Assembly (NCBI GenBank): GCA_905221605.1
Contig: CAJNDS010002113.1
Coordinates: 155,001 to 219,000, forward strand
Direction: 5' to 3'
Source of the DNA: Symbiodinium natans
Taxonomy: Eukaryota; Sar; Dinophyceae; Suessiales; Symbiodiniaceae
Length of the DNA: 64,000 nt
Shown: positions 34,620 to 46,456 of the stretch, one piece after another
How positions within the stretch are numbered: position 1 is the first letter of the stretch
Layout: the number at the start of each line of letters is the position of its first letter
Position numbers and translations under genes: made by a program
The notes under the pieces: generated by a model
The model's input: the letters and a program-made list of their open reading frames with translations, nothing else
Told to the model about the DNA's origin: nothing
Database searches by the model: none

Positions 34620-34865
34620 GAAAACCATCAGGCCTGATGGAATTTCGATCAGGCCGGATGGATATCTTGATTGAAAACCATCATGCCTGACGGAATTTAT
34701 ATCAGGTCTGATGGAAATCTAGATTGAAAACCCGCAGGCCTGATGGAATTCCCATCAGGCTTGATTGAAATCTTGATTGAAAGCCATCAGCCCTGATGGA
34801 ATATCCAGCAGGCCTGATGGACATCTTGATTGAAAACCATCAGGCCTGATGGAAATCTTGATTGC
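34620..34865. repeat. 53-bp minisatellite with palindromic TCAGGCCTGA cores
   Basis: GAAAACCATC or a variant starts units at 34,620, 34,673, 34,726, 34,779 and 34,832, an exact 53-bp period over 4.6 copies. Each full unit carries two copies of ATCAGGCCTGAT or a close variant, so every unit can form cruciform or hairpin structures. Confidence 0.95.
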
Positions 34866-35959
34866 AATCAGAGGCCCCGCCCATTGTGGACCCCCCCCCG
34901 ACCCCCCCCGACCCTCCTAAAGGAGGGGGAATAATTTTATCAAGTGTCGAGCTCTTCTTTTGAGTGCCCGCCGGTTAGGCAACGCGCTGTTGCTGTCTCA
35001 CCTAGTGCACGTCGTTTTGCTGATGCTTCCCACCCGCAGTCTTCTAATCCTTGGTGTGTTGTTTTGGTTCGTTTGCGTTTCTGTGCTTGGTGGCGCGGAC
35101 GGCATGCATGCATCGCATGCGCACACCCTGCACATGTGCGCAGACGCATGCATACGAGCCCAACTTGCAATCGCGTGCATGCAAACACATAAACATGTCA
35201 GTGCTCCCGCACAGAACCGCACACGACCACACACTCAAACACACGCACGTACACATGCACACGGGCACCCTCACAAACCCCGCCGATCACCCCTTCTCGT
35301 ACATGAACTTACAACACAAAACCGATCTGCATGCGCAAAAAACAGACATGTGGTCCACATCCTTGGAACAGCGACGATGAAAACGAAGCTGTGGGTCAGG
35401 CAGGGCTTTTCGTGAACAGGCGCCTGGCGACCTTCGGATCAGCAGCATTGGCAACAATTCACAAGAGCCCAGCGTGCGATTTACGGTGTTTCTTCACTTT
35501 CGAGCCCACTTCCTACTGGCACGAAGTGTCCCAGATTTCAATGCTTGATACCACAGTGCAACTTCGCTTGTCTGCCGCCATCCGTGCAATCCGTGGAAGA
35601 TGTTCGAGTCTGAGCCCTAGCAGCTTTTTTCAATCTTTTTGGGTTTGTTTGTCTTGCGAAGGTTGCGCGGGCTTGCTTTGGTTGGGCGTAACGGGGGACA
35701 CACCGAGCAACATAGTCATGTCAGCTTTGGGAGGTCATTCCAAGGTTCGTTGTTGCATTTCGCCATATTCCGCGGCATTCCGTCAGGTTTCATGAGAGTC
35801 GCGTTAAAAGCTTTTGCCAGAGACATGCCTTCAAGATCGGGACAGCCGTATCCTCCAGATCCGGGAAGTGTGGCATATGTACCGGGTAGAGGTGGCGGGT
35901 TTCGTTTTGAACGGTTTGTCTATGTGTTTTTCGTTCGTGGGGGCCATGATGGACTTGTC

Positions 35960-37198
35960 CCAGACCCAAACTGGCTAACCCCCAACTTCAGCCCAAAATT
36001 CACTTCAGCCTGGACGATTTGGAGCACGTGGACCCCAGCCCAATGGAGGCCTCTTGGATGTTTCAGAGGTTCCGCGGGATGTTCCGCCGGATGTTCCGGG
36101 GCTGTTTCCATGTGTTCACGTGTTGGGCGGTCTGAAGCTCTGTTGCGGTATTGGCGGGGTGCACAAGGTGCAATGTTTAATGCCTTGAGCCTTGAGAATG
36201 AGGTTTGTGATATGATCTGTTTGTCCGGTGTGCTTGGGTGTGTGGGGTGCAGGCTGGCAAGACGGCTGCAGGTTTGTAATTATTTCATGGTTAGACCCAA
36301 GCCCGGCTCACCGTCAGGCACCGCGGTGTTTTTGGTTGTCCAAATGGCAGTACACAGCAGCCACTTATTCTTGTAGGATGTGTTTCGCCTTTCTACCAGG
36401 TGAGCTTCGACATTCAAGGTGACGTGAGGGCCTCAATTGTCTTGTTAATCTAGTTCTCACACAATTTCCCTAGATTGGCGGCGATATGCGGACATATGGT
36501 TCAGTTGAGCGTAAGCTTTGCGCCTTTGTGCTAACCATGGAGGCACAGTGTTGCACACGTCGTGATCTTGAATCGGTTTAGAGGCTTTGTTGAGAGTGTG
36601 CCTCTGAGGTGTACTCGATGAGGTGTCCCAATATGGAGCTAACCCCACAGAGCGCTGTCTCCCCAGCTTTGCCCACATTTGAATCTGCAGTACTGTGTCC
36701 GTCTGCTGCCGTGTTCATGGATATTCTGTAGGTCATGAAGAAATGGGAGGACTTAGGCAACGCGCTCAGCACTTTTCTTTTGGCATCAGTGGTGACGATG
36801 TGCCTGCAAAATCAAGCCTCACCGCTCTCTAACCTACTGCTAGTTCAGCAAGGCAATGCTGAGAACGCTTGGAGGTTATTCAGGAATCTCAAAAGCGACT
36901 GCGCCAAGGCGTGCCATACGCATCGCGCATCCGCTTCTTGGCTCCTTCCGAGCATGGTTACAGGACGCTTGCCATGGTCAAGGTCAAGAGCGGCAGAGTT
37001 GAGAGGCTGTTACAGGCTTGGGTTGTCCTGGCCAAGCATGAACACCAAAGACCAGTTTCTACTTGCGCAATGAGGCCCTAAGGCTTTTAAGGCCCTAAGG
37101 CCCTAAACGTGAAACCCCCAGTGAGGACCCTGAATGCAAGGGCGGATGCCCTGCCCGTCGTGCCTGTGGTGGTCAAGCTGGGGCCCGAGCACTTTTAG
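35960..37198 (+). CDS. Possible multi-exon gene, unrecognised (three to four exons)
   Basis: Exon-like blocks on the plus strand. 35,960-36,108 encodes KLANPQLQPKIHFSLDDLEH and MEASWMFQRFRGMFRRMFRG, ending before a GT. 36,377-36,399 is a 23-nt block between TTGTAG and GTGAGC. About 36,864-37,073 encodes LEVIQESQKRLRQGVPYASR and GYRTLAMVKVKSGRVERLLQ, ending before a GC donor. About 37,110-37,198 encodes ADALPVVPVVVKLGPEHF followed by TAG. Residue composition and flanking splice-like dinucleotides support real exons. Whether they form one gene, and what it does, is not known; joining phases were only partly checked. Confidence 0.3.
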
Positions 37199-37946
37199 TA
37201 CTTTTCCTCGAGGTTTTCGGGTCGTTTGTGTTTCGGGTTTGGGATTCGTAGGGTGCTCAGGGCTTTTGGGCGCCGAGGCTGCCGAGCCACGTTCAGGGAT
37301 GCTACTTAATGAGATTCCCATGTCTCGCTGCCCCAACGAACCGACAGTTTGTGGTTTAGCCACATCAGCTGCCTCAATGCTTCATAGCCAATTCCACACT
37401 CTCACATGACCCGTTGAAGCAACGGTGCAAGCAAGGCTTAAAGATGTCGAGATCGTTGCTGCAAGCTCGCTCCCACCCGACGCTATCGCAGTTTCCTTTG
37501 CGGTTTCACAGCATCAATCTCCGTTGTGTGCTCAACATCAAGCGCTCCAAGATACTGTTTGAGAAACCAAAACCACGAAGGCCTTGCAGCGTGTTCTTGC
37601 TTTCTTGTGAGCCGCAAACGGTTCAAATTTGGGCAACACGCGAAACATGTCTTACCAGGAAACTTCGGTACACATCCTTCAACTTTCAATCATGAACGGA
37701 GATTCCCTTTAACGCGCTACAGACCCTCCCTAAAACGGGGGCCACCCCTGGAGCTTCGAGCTTCTCACTTTGGGCTAGGTTTGGTCCCCTTCTTGCTCCC
37801 AAAGGCCCCTTTAGAGGATCATCTCTGGACCCTTGCAAGAAGCAAAAATTTGCGGCCAAAAGCGGTGGAACCCCGGTGACGTCGATCCTTTGCTGCAGGC
37901 TCGAGGGGCCTGGAAGCGTCCTCACGGCCCTGGCAGTCGCGCTGAA

Positions 37947-38034
37947 ACGTCGAGGCTCCGCTGCGGGCCGTGGCACCGGCAGCTCACCAGCACTACGACC
38001 CATTCCACAGCCGCCAGAGAGCCATTTTTGAGCA
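37947..38034 (+). CDS. Single exon-like segment, unrecognised
   Basis: Frame with APLRAVAPAAHQHYDPFHSR then QRAIFEQ, followed by GTTGTC (a possible GT donor) and telomere-like intron-type sequence. It may belong to the preceding or following exons. No family recognised. Confidence 0.3.
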
Positions 38035-38699
38035 GGTTGTCGGGTTGTGGGTTTTTGGTGTTTAGGGCTTAGGTTTTGGGTTGGGGGTGCACCGCGCAAT
38101 GAGAGGCTGGAAAGTGATGGGTCTTGCGGCGAGTGCACGAGCGTCGTCATGAGACATCGGAGTTACAAGAAGATTCCCCCATCCCGAGAATGCTTAAACT
38201 TTGTCTTTCCGTCCGGCACAACGTCTCTCCTGGCCTGTGTGACTCCCTGCTACGTAGATCCCCTAATGTTTCACCCATGAGCTGTGTCGTGCAGAGAGAG
38301 ACCTTGAAACTAAGCCACATGGGGGCTGATCGGTGAATCTTGGGGTTTCCAAAATTTCGGGTCCCTTCCACTGTCCTTTGGGCAGGCTTTCGAGGGCAGT
38401 AAGGTTTAGCCCCCTAAAGGCGGCTTAAGGTGCAATTCTGTGGTTCCCAGGCCAGAAGAGCCCTGCAAATCCTAGCAGGGTCCACATTAACAAAATCAGG
38501 CGCTTTCTCTGGTGTTCAGCGCGGGTGAGTGCTCTGAACCTCGACAAAATCAGCCCCTATCTCTACGCCTTAAGTAAACCTAAAAAGGCCTAAAGGCCCT
38601 TCACCCGAAAGCCGTCAAGCCCTAGAAGCCTAGAAGCCCCAAAGCCCTGAAGCCCTTAAACTTTGAAGACGCCTTGAATGCCCTAAACCCTAAAGCCCC

Positions 38700-39410
38700 G
38701 CTGCAGCCCTCGTGTTGTTGAAGTGAAGGCCGCGGAGCACAAAGCGGGCCTGCCCTCCACGGCGCTGCCCAAAACGCCACAAAGCCGGCGCCGACGACCA
38801 AGAAGGCCGACAGGGGTTTAGGGTTTGGGGGTTTGGGGTTTAGGGGTTTAGGGTTTAGGTGTTCAGGTGGTTAGAGTTGAGAGGCTTAGGGCCTCGGGGT
38901 CTTCGGGCCTTTGAGAATGCAGGGCACCCATGTTCGAACCTTCCGATGGATGGGGCTCGATTTTCGCAGGAGGGCCTGTAAGTAACCCTAAACCTTAAAC
39001 CCTAAACCCCTAAACCCCCAAAACCCTAAACCCTAAACCCTAACCCTAAACCCTAAACCCTAAACCCTAAACCCTAAACCCTAAACCCTAAACCCTAAAC
39101 CCTAAACCCTAAACCCTACACCCTAAACCCTCCACCCTCAACCCTAAACCCTAAACCCTAAACCCTAAACCCTAAACCCTAAACCCTAAACCCTAAACCC
39201 TAAACCCTAAACCCTAAACCCTAAACCCTAAACCCTAAACCCTAAACCCTAAACCCTAAACCCTAAACCCTAAACCCTAACCCTAAACCCTAAACCCTAA
39301 ACCCTAAACCGTAAACTTCAAAACCCAAAAGCTCTTGGCAGAGGTAGGGCTCGGCCCAGTGCAGCGTTCCGTCTTCCGGCAGTACCAGGCCATGAAGCCG
39401 ACTATGGATG
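38700..39410 (+). other. Scattered exon-like segments around a telomere-like array
   Basis: 39,332-39,388 (possibly to 39,409) encodes LLAEVGLGPVQRSVFRQYQ and is bounded by AAAAG and a GC donor. Less certain pieces lie at 38,708-38,810 and 38,915-38,975. They resemble the micro-exons of the ataxin-2-like gene in size and flanks, but no protein family was recognised. Confidence 0.3.
38984..39318. repeat. Long telomere-like array (CCCTAAA)
   Basis: About 330 bp of CCCTAAA with few variants, the longest such array of pure type in the window. Non-telomeric sequence flanks both sides. Confidence 0.97.
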
Positions 39411-39470
39411 GTAGTCCGCCTAGTAGAATCCCTTTTAAGGACAGTTAGTCTAAGCGGAAACATCCCAACA

Positions 39471-39668
39471 TACATCTATATATGTATATAGATATATAGA
39501 AATATAGAAATATAGATATATAGATATATAGATATATAGATATATAGATATATAGATATATAGATATATATAGATATATAGATATATAGATATATAGATA
39601 TATAGATATATAGATGTATAGATATATGTATATATATATATATAGATATATAGATATATGTATAGAGT
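39471..39668. repeat. ATATAG microsatellite
   Basis: (ATATAG)n with AT and GT interruptions, about 200 bp. Confidence 0.95.
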
Positions 39669-39920
39669 ATATTTTTTTTGGGGGGGGGTGACCACGCCTT
39701 TCGTTAGATGAGATGGGGATAGGAAAGAAGGGTTTCGGGTTCAGAAGTTTAGGGTTTAGAGTTTAGGGTCTAGGGTTTAGGGGCAGTTTTTCCTGAATCA
39801 TGAATCACGCTGTGCTGCTGCGTGTGTTGGGTGCTCCTTTGCTCGACTTGGGGTTGAGAAGAGCTTTCGAACCCTTGCCTGGCCCCGCGCTTCTGTGATG
39901 CTGTCTAAAGCAGCGGAGGT

Positions 39921-40090
39921 CTACTTGGAGGTTCATGGGTATCCTGTATACAGTATGCACTTTGAATGGTGTCGGTGCTGACGGCCGCTACCAAGCTTGC
40001 GCATTGAAAAACGACGAAAGAGTAACCATGGTTATCACCTTGTTAAGGGTACTTATCACCCCACTTTTATGTACGCATGAACCTGCAAAT
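39921..40090. mobile_element. MITE-like element, family A (copy 2)
   Basis: Left end CTACTTGGAGGTTCATGGGTA is almost identical to the copy at 60,294. The right end (GTACGCATGAACCTGCAAAT) is its diverged inverted repeat. Internal words GGTTATCACC and GGGTACTTATCACC match the family. It is longer than the other copies because of internal extra sequence. Confidence 0.6.
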
Positions 40091-40600
40091 ACCAGTTTCT
40101 ACCGTTCTGCAATACAAAGCTTGTCTACATCGGAAAGGGTCAGACAGTCGAAGCATATCGGAAGGTGGGAGTGTGTGCATGGGTGCGTGCATGCTTGGGA
40201 TTCGGCCTTCAGCGCTTTGAGGGTTTTCTTTACTTGCAACGTGTACGTGAAGAGGGTGGAGCTGCAAGAGGTCGGGCGCCATTGTCGCCACTAAATCCAA
40301 CACCGCAGCCCTTCAAGTTTGCACAGCACCTCGATTCTCGATGTCACTTTTTCCTGAGTGCAGGCCGACATGCACCGGAAGATTGCAGAGGCTGAGGCCT
40401 CTTGCTCAGCATCCGCGAGTGCAGAATCCCGTGTTTGTGGGGCTTCGTCGGGATGTGCCATGCTTTCGCTACATGCGTCACGGGTGCAAAGGAGCTTCAG
40501 CTCGTCACATGTCTGAACTCGCAACATGCTTGGCTGATAGATTGAAGCCGATTGAAGCCGTTGGTTCAAACTTGTTTCCTTGTTTGTTTGCCAGATCTTG

Positions 40601-41334
40601 ATGCTGCGGTTCGCAGCATTGGTTGTTTGGTTGCGCTGTGGCCTGAGCTGGTCAGAGCGCGGCGTGCAGACGGTGCTTCAGGAGATCCATGCGCACAACG
40701 CTTTGAAGCAGAATGAGACCCGCACCAGCCGCTTGGCTGCATCCTTTGTCTCTGTTGCTCTTTGCCTTAAAGCCCAGGCATAAACCAGGGTCACAAGGGG
40801 TCGCAGTTCTTGGAGCTTGACATGCCAGGAACCTGTGAGAGCGAGACTTTGCCACAACAGATCCCAGCTCTGAACTATGGTGCCAAGCCGACAAAGGCGC
40901 TATCCACCGCATGCTGGCAGAAGTGTGCGGCGGAAGAGATCGCGGGAAAGAACCTCCATGAATCGGCTGTGAGGGCAATTGCAGGTTTTGCCCAGGACGA
41001 TGGAATCGTGAAAGCCGTGATCTACGGTACCTTGTATGCCACTGGTGCACTGCCCAATTGGGACGTACATGATATTTGCTCGAGCACGTTCGACCTCATC
41101 CAAATGAAGTGTCCGAGAGGTTTCTTTAAGAGCGCCTGTGTGGCGGAGTTTAATGGTGACTACTTCACAAAGAGCAACCCGAAATGTTTGCGTGCATATG
41201 ATGCCCTCGGCCAGAACAACGGGGAGTATCGATGTGCCTTTGCGGCTTGGTGGGACTCCTGCTGCAGTACCAGAGATCACCAGCACGATGATGAATGCGC
41301 ACAGTGCGGCCAGGACCAGTATTTTTGCTCCTGA
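40601..41334 (+). CDS. Probable secreted cysteine-rich protein, unknown family
   Basis: The ATG at 40,601 follows a pyrimidine-rich tract ending TTTGCCAG, six bases upstream, a good candidate acceptor for spliced-leader trans-splicing. The first residues (MLRFAALVVWLRCGLSW) resemble a signal peptide. A phase-0 splice from about 40,690 (GC donor) to 40,788 (CAG) joins LQEIH to a 181-codon second exon (40,789-41,331, TGA at 41,332). A shorter intron with a donor nearer 40,748 is also possible; the choice affects about 20 residues. The mature part has about 13 cysteines (CWQKC, MKCPRGFFKSAC, SCC, ECAQC, YFC), suggesting disulphide bonding outside the cytosol. No family was recognised and no function is assigned. 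Predicted length is about 210 residues. Confidence 0.5.
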
Positions 41335-41880
41335 GACCGGTAGAGAGGCCTCCGTTCCACCGAAGGCCTCTTGCTCCTCGCGCGGTGCCCGGGTGACATG
41401 TGATGCTTGCAGCCTTTCCCTGGACTTTCGGTGCCGTCAGGCACCCAAGTCCTGGTACTGCAGGCGGAGGATTACCCAGTTCGGCACCTCGCAACCCCAG
41501 CAACCCTGCGCTGCCCAGCGCAGCTTTTCAAGGACAAACTTCATCTTGGCCGTGAGCTGCACGGACTCAAGCAGCTGCCCTGCAAAAAGGGCGCGAGCGT
41601 CGGTGCAAGTGGCCAAGAGGGCCCCCTTGAGCGGATGCCTCAGCGCCTCGCCCCCGCTGTACCCAGGAAGGCTATGTGGCAATGGAAGATCAGCAGAGGC
41701 GCAACCACGAGGACCCGTGCCGATTGTTCAGGGGGGTCAGCCCGAAAGCTTGGTCTTGCTTTGCGAGAAACCCTAGAGGAGCCTCGTAACCTGCCCGGGC
41801 TCGCCATATGAAGTGCACCGCGCTTGCGACGCCAAACCCTACTCGGCCCTACCCTGAACCCTATACCCTAAACCCTAAAC
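41335..41880. other. Stretch after the cysteine-rich gene, unclear
   Basis: GC-moderate sequence with open frames on both strands. The minus frame 41,682-41,437 and the plus frames at 41,138-41,811 overlap and cannot both be real. No domain recognised. Confidence 0.3.
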
Positions 41881-41896
41881 CCCTTGCCGGCCTCAG

Positions 41897-42157
41897 GAAT
41901 TCCTCCGCGCGGCTGAGGCAGAGCGCAAGGAGGAGGCTGCGAGGTCCCCCGAGGGCTTTGGGGCTTCAAGGCTTCAGGTTGTCAGGGGACCCTAAGGGCT
42001 TTCCCCCGGTATAGAAGGAATACCTTTCAGGAGAGAATCCCTGACAATCACCTCGACCTGACAAGGGGACCCCAAGTTCGAATGCCACGTGCAACCTCGT
42101 GTGGAGGTGGGCCCAGGAGGAGGCCGAGTGGGCGAGCCGCCGCCGGGCACAGCGGAA
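41897..42157 (+). CDS. Two micro-exons encoding a charged helix, unrecognised
   Basis: Exon 41,897-41,943 (after CTCAG, before GT) encodes EFLRAAEAERKEEAA plus two bases. Exon 42,107-42,157 (after GGAG, before GTAGG) supplies the third base and continues WAQEEAEWASRRRAQR. The join keeps frame and gives one Glu/Arg/Ala-rich helix, which supports the splice. It may be the upstream part of the ataxin-2-like gene, or a separate gene. The connecting exon, perhaps near 43,530-43,600, could not be phased. Confidence 0.4.
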
Positions 42158-42209
42158 GTAGGAGAAAATGTGCGAGGAGCTTGTGTAATTTTCCCTTGAA
42201 ATCTAATCC

Positions 42210-43520
42210 CTAGGGTTTAGGGTTTAGGGTTTGGGGTTTAGGGCTTACAGTTTTGGGAACTCTCGATCCTCAAAGCCTAAGCCCTTGTAGGACGCTTAGA
42301 TATGTGGTCCGCGCCCTGAATTGTTGGGGTTCTGTTGCCTAATCTTGACAAGCTGCTTGTGGTGCTTGCACAAGCCATGTCGTGATGGGCGAGGTGCTTT
42401 TGGTTGCACTCTCCAGCTTACTCTACAGCCTTACACCCTTAAACCCCAACAATTTTGAGTGGTGCATCGTCTCGGATGCTTTGCCACCACCCTGCTCGAA
42501 AGAAAGGAGAGAGGACCTCCCAAACCGAGAAAGCCCTAAGAAAAGCCTGCGTTGCAGCTTATCCGGCTTAGCTTGGGTACAGGTCTCGGGGCTTGTGGTA
42601 CAAGGTTTCAAGGATTTGGTGAAACCTTCGAACCTTCTGACCGCCGATTTTCAACCAGAAAGCCCGGGAACGATTCCTGCACGACCGTGGCTGTGGCTGC
42701 AGCTCATAGGGGTGGCCAAACCACTGTGGCTGCGCCCCTCCTTCTTTTCCATTCGCTCGGCGCTTGGTTTTTTGGGGTTCCGCAAGACCTCCAAGAACGC
42801 CAACCCCGCAATGCAAGACCTTCAAGGATGCCAACCCCGCAATTAAACCCCATAAGCCTCGATTTCCTCAGTGATGCAAACCCTGCTCCCTTCAACCGGA
42901 GCACGACCCTTCTCGCTGATCGAGTGCCAGCAAACACCGCAGATGGGGCGCAAACATCCCAAACCTTCAGCTTGTTGAATGACACAACCGCTCGTTTACG
43001 ATCCCTGAGAGCCGTACGTACGTGAACCAGTGCAGCCTAAGGCACACCCTAAAGCCTGAAGTCTCGCAAATGTTTTAAAGAGGTTGACGCCCATCCACTC
43101 GCCCTTCGTGGTCGCGGAGTGGTGCTTGTGGGCGGCTGAGGCCGAAAATAATAGCAATAAATTCTTAGTATGATCATTCTGATTTTAAGTTCGATTCATA
43201 TTTTTGTTTCTCTCTCTAGGAGTCAAGTGTCTATTTTTTGCTATGTTGTGAATAGTAACTCATCATCATTATTACAATGATAACAATAAGAATAATAGTA
43301 ACAAGAACTAGCAATGTTTAGGTTTATTTGCAGTAGTTTGCGAGCCATACGCATGACAAGCATCGAATTAGTGCGACGTCGGAGGGCTGGCTGCCTCTAC
43401 GTGGCCCAAGAACCGTTTTAAGCCCCAGAAGCCCCGAGAGGCCCCGAAGGCCCCTGAGCCCGTGGCCTGATAGGGTTTCGGGGTTTAGGGTTTAGGGGTT
43501 TAGGGGTTTAGGGTTTAGGA
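42210..43520. other. Intron-like or intergenic DNA
   Basis: Contains short telomere-like patches (42,210-42,246; 43,474-43,520) and an AT-rich segment at 43,150-43,330. A few weak exon-like frames, such as 43,092-43,146, are not convincing. Confidence 0.4.
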
Positions 43521-43771
43521 AAGCTTGTGCCAGGAGCCCTGCAATGGCGGGAATGAACAGGACGACCAGGCCTCCAAGAAGCCGCTGCCTTAAAGCCCTC
43601 GGTTCACGAGCTTCCCTGAGAGTTCTATACATGACTACACTTGCTGCTGCTGCTGCTGTTGTTGTTATGAACTTTGATCGTGAGGTTCAACCCTCATCCC
43701 TCCCTGAAGCCTCATCCCTCCCTGAAGCCCTACTCCCTGAGCTCCCGCCACCCTTTCCGCGAGTGCCCCAG

Positions 43772-46225
43772 GCGAAGCACGATCAGTTGGTGGTCGGCCG
43801 GATGGGCCCGACATCAACAAAGACCGCCTGGTGCGCCAGGGACTGCCTTGGACCCTTACCCCTGAACTCTAAACCCCCAAAACCCCCAAACCCCCAAATA
43901 CCAAAACCTGGAAAATCCGAAGCCCTACGCCCCTAAACCCCCGGACTTCCACTCCCCTAGAGCCCTAGACAATCCTCCGCGGCTTCGCGCACAGACCTTC
44001 TGCCTCGCGAGCCTCATCGGACACAAGGTGACCGCGTCGTTGAGAAACAACGCCCGTGGCCCGGACGGGAGGGCTTCATTCAACAGCCCTTAAACTCTGG
44101 TCCCTGAACCCTAAACCCTAAACCCGAAACCCTAAACCCTAAATCCCATAAAAAAAGACCTTCACGAAAATTCAGAGAACCTCAAAGAGGCCCTTGGCAA
44201 AAGGGGCTGAGCGTTCCAACAGTTAGGCCCGTGAAGTGTTCTGGAGGTCGGTGAGGGACGTAATGGGGGTCCCCCCATAATAAGGGACCCCTGGCTTGCA
44301 CTTGCTTGTATCTCGAAGGGGCCATCAACGCCCAGTCTTGGAATTTCCAGAGATGTTGCAATAAGAGCCCCGAAGCCCTTCACCTTCAACCCTGAACCCA
44401 ACCCTAAACCCGAAACCCTAAACCTTGAACCCTAAACCCCTGAGACCGACCCCCTTGTCTCGGAGCCCCTGGCCGCTTCTCAGGTCATGTACGAGGGCAC
44501 CTTCCATAGGCCGGGTTGTGTGAGGGGCTCTGGTGTCCGAAGGTTAAAGGGTCAGGGTCTAGGGCTGCTTTCAAGGGTTTAGGAGGGTTCGGCTCATGGT
44601 TTTGAGGGTTGAAGGTGGTTTTACATCCCACAGCCCCGCATGCATCCGCAAGCCAAAGCTCAATCTCCAAGGGCACCCGCCTTTCAGGGTTTAGGCGCCG
44701 AAAACCCTCCATCGCTTGCGCCCGCAGCTGTGCCCTGGACAGCGACTATTCCATCACGCTGAAGACGGCCAGAAGGCCGGGTGCTGGAACGCAGGTCTGA
44801 AGATGTCGGCTTCGGATTTAGGGAATTTAGGCTTAGCCCTGAGCCCCAAACTCGGCAGTTCCCGTATGTGCGGTGCACTGACAGTTCTCTCCGCCAGGGC
44901 CCCATAAACCCACACTGCCCAAGTCAAATTTGTAGGGAGCCTCGGTTCACAGAGTTTCAGAGTTTCAGGAACCAGCCGCACGCCAGGCTTCCGTCCGAGA
45001 GCAACAACAAGAGCGGGGAGGTCGCGGCCGGCTCAGCGGGGTGTTTTCGGGGGGTTTTGTCAGAGGCCCAGGCTTCATTGCTGCCCATTTCGGGTTTAGG
45101 GTTTGGGGTTTGGGGTTTAGGGTTTCGGGTTTAGGGTTTAGGGTTCAGGGACTCTGGGACTCTGGGACTCTGGGGCCCTAAGAATCCCAAGAAGAGGGTT
45201 CAGGAGTCGGAGTGAGGGTTTCAGAACCCCAGGCCTTGTCCTGAGGATCGGAACCTACGCAACGCGGGCCCAACTGAACTTTGAGCCCCCCCAACATTGT
45301 GAGACTTCTGCATTGGTTTCTCTATGTGTGGCATCTAGCTGTGCGTTGATATGTGCTTGTTGGTTTCATTGTATATGGTACATGCATACTCGTTGGTTGG
45401 AGGTTGGGATCTGTCACATATCGGGTTTGGCGAAACAGGGTTCCCCGGCCTCCAGAAGCCCTTGGGACGTGTCTTGAAATTTGATGCGGCCTGAGATCGA
45501 CATGCTGGTCATCTCCGGGAAGGACTTCCTGCAGGCCTATTCGCGGGAACATTCGTTTTGGGGTTCAGGGGGTTTGGGACGCAGCCTCACTCAGCACGAA
45601 GCACTGGGAACCTACCAAGAACCTTAAAGCCTGAGCCAAAATTCTGAACCCTTAAAATCCCGCAGACGGCGGTCTTTGCTTTGCACACAGCTCAAAACCC
45701 CTCCCTACCCACCAAACCCACTTACCTACCTACATACCTACTTACCCGGACTCTGTGATGTGGGCCTGTCTCTTCGCGTTTCTTCATACAGAAACCCCAA
45801 GCCCCGAAAACCTAAACCTCGAACGGGCTGTAGTTGGGGATGCTGTGAACAAACAGTGCAGGTTTCGGCCGTGAACGTGCCGCCGCCGTCCCGAGAAGGG
45901 GAAGGCTCCATTTTTGGGTTCAGCTTGTTTGTCTATATATTTTTGCTTAGGTCTTTTCGTCTTTGTTTGCTTTGAGATTCGAATTTGTTGTTTGTGCTAG
46001 ATGTTCTTCGGGGCGTTTCGGGCGTAGTTTTGAAAGTGCATTTTAGCTAATTGTTGTTTTCGTGTGCTAGCTGTTTTTGGGCTTAGTTTCGTTGCGCGCT
46101 GCGGGCTTGTTCGAGTTTGGGGTGTTGGGGGGTTGTCGACTCAACACTGTTTGTTCGTTGCCATCTCCCCTCGTCCAGGCCGCAAGGCCTTCGCGATCGA
46201 CTCTGAGATCAGCGGGAGCCAGGGG
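43772..46225 (+). CDS. Ataxin-2/PBP1-like gene, 5' part (Lsm domain and start of LsmAD)
   Basis: Seven micro-exons read in order. 43,772-43,839 (GPDINKDRLVRQ); 43,995-44,051 (TFCLASLIGHKVTASLRNN); 44,484-44,509 (VMYEGTFH); 44,728-44,775 (CALDSDYSITLKTAR); 44,987-45,020 (LPSESNNKSGE); 45,862-45,904 (VSAVNVPPPSREGE); 46,179-46,225 (RKAFAIDSEISGSQG). From the second exon on, every junction keeps phase. Donors are GC at 44,052, 44,510, 44,776 and 45,905, and GT at 45,021 and 46,226. The DRLV...LIGHKV...YEGTFH...ITLKTAR order is the ataxin-2 type Lsm (SM-ATX) domain. AFAIDSEISG matches the FxTDxEISG opening of LsmAD. Ataxin-2/PBP1 proteins bind RNA and poly(A)-binding protein and act in mRNA stability, translation and stress granules. 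The N-terminus and start codon were not found. Introns hold telomere-like repeats. The gene resumes at 53,196, after a 7-kb intron that contains another gene. Confidence 0.75.
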
Positions 46226-46437
46226 GTGAGGGTGTGTTTTTCAAGCTCAACGGTTCAAGGTAGTAGGCCTCCTAATCCTTCCCTCAGCTTCCCTGTGGCT
46301 CCATGGGCACCTCCCTGCCTTCAGACCCTGAAGAGCCTGACAGTTTGGCGGATCCTTTTGAGGACATATATATCGTGGAATGCAGGGACTTCGGAGCATC
46401 TTAAGGTAGCCTGTAGGGGTCCCGAGTTCATGGTCTA

Positions 46438-46456
46438 GGGTTTAGGGTTTGGGTTG
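46438..46456. repeat. Short telomere-like patch upstream of the nested gene
   Basis: TTTAGGGTTTGGG, about 300 bp upstream of the nested gene start. No promoter element was recognised; dinoflagellate promoters generally lack a canonical TATA box. Confidence 0.7.

Noticed and set aside
35639..36376. 245-codon plus-strand frame as one gene
   Set aside because: A different frame within it (35,960-36,108) is more protein-like and has splice-like flanks. The long frame contains Cys/Ser/Trp-rich out-of-frame sequence.
38984..39318. A true chromosome end
   Set aside because: Ordinary sequence continues on both sides and arrays occur in both orientations throughout, so these are interstitial.
42062..42100. 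tRNA B-box-like word (GTTCGAATGCC)
   Set aside because: No A-box and no cloverleaf could be found around it.
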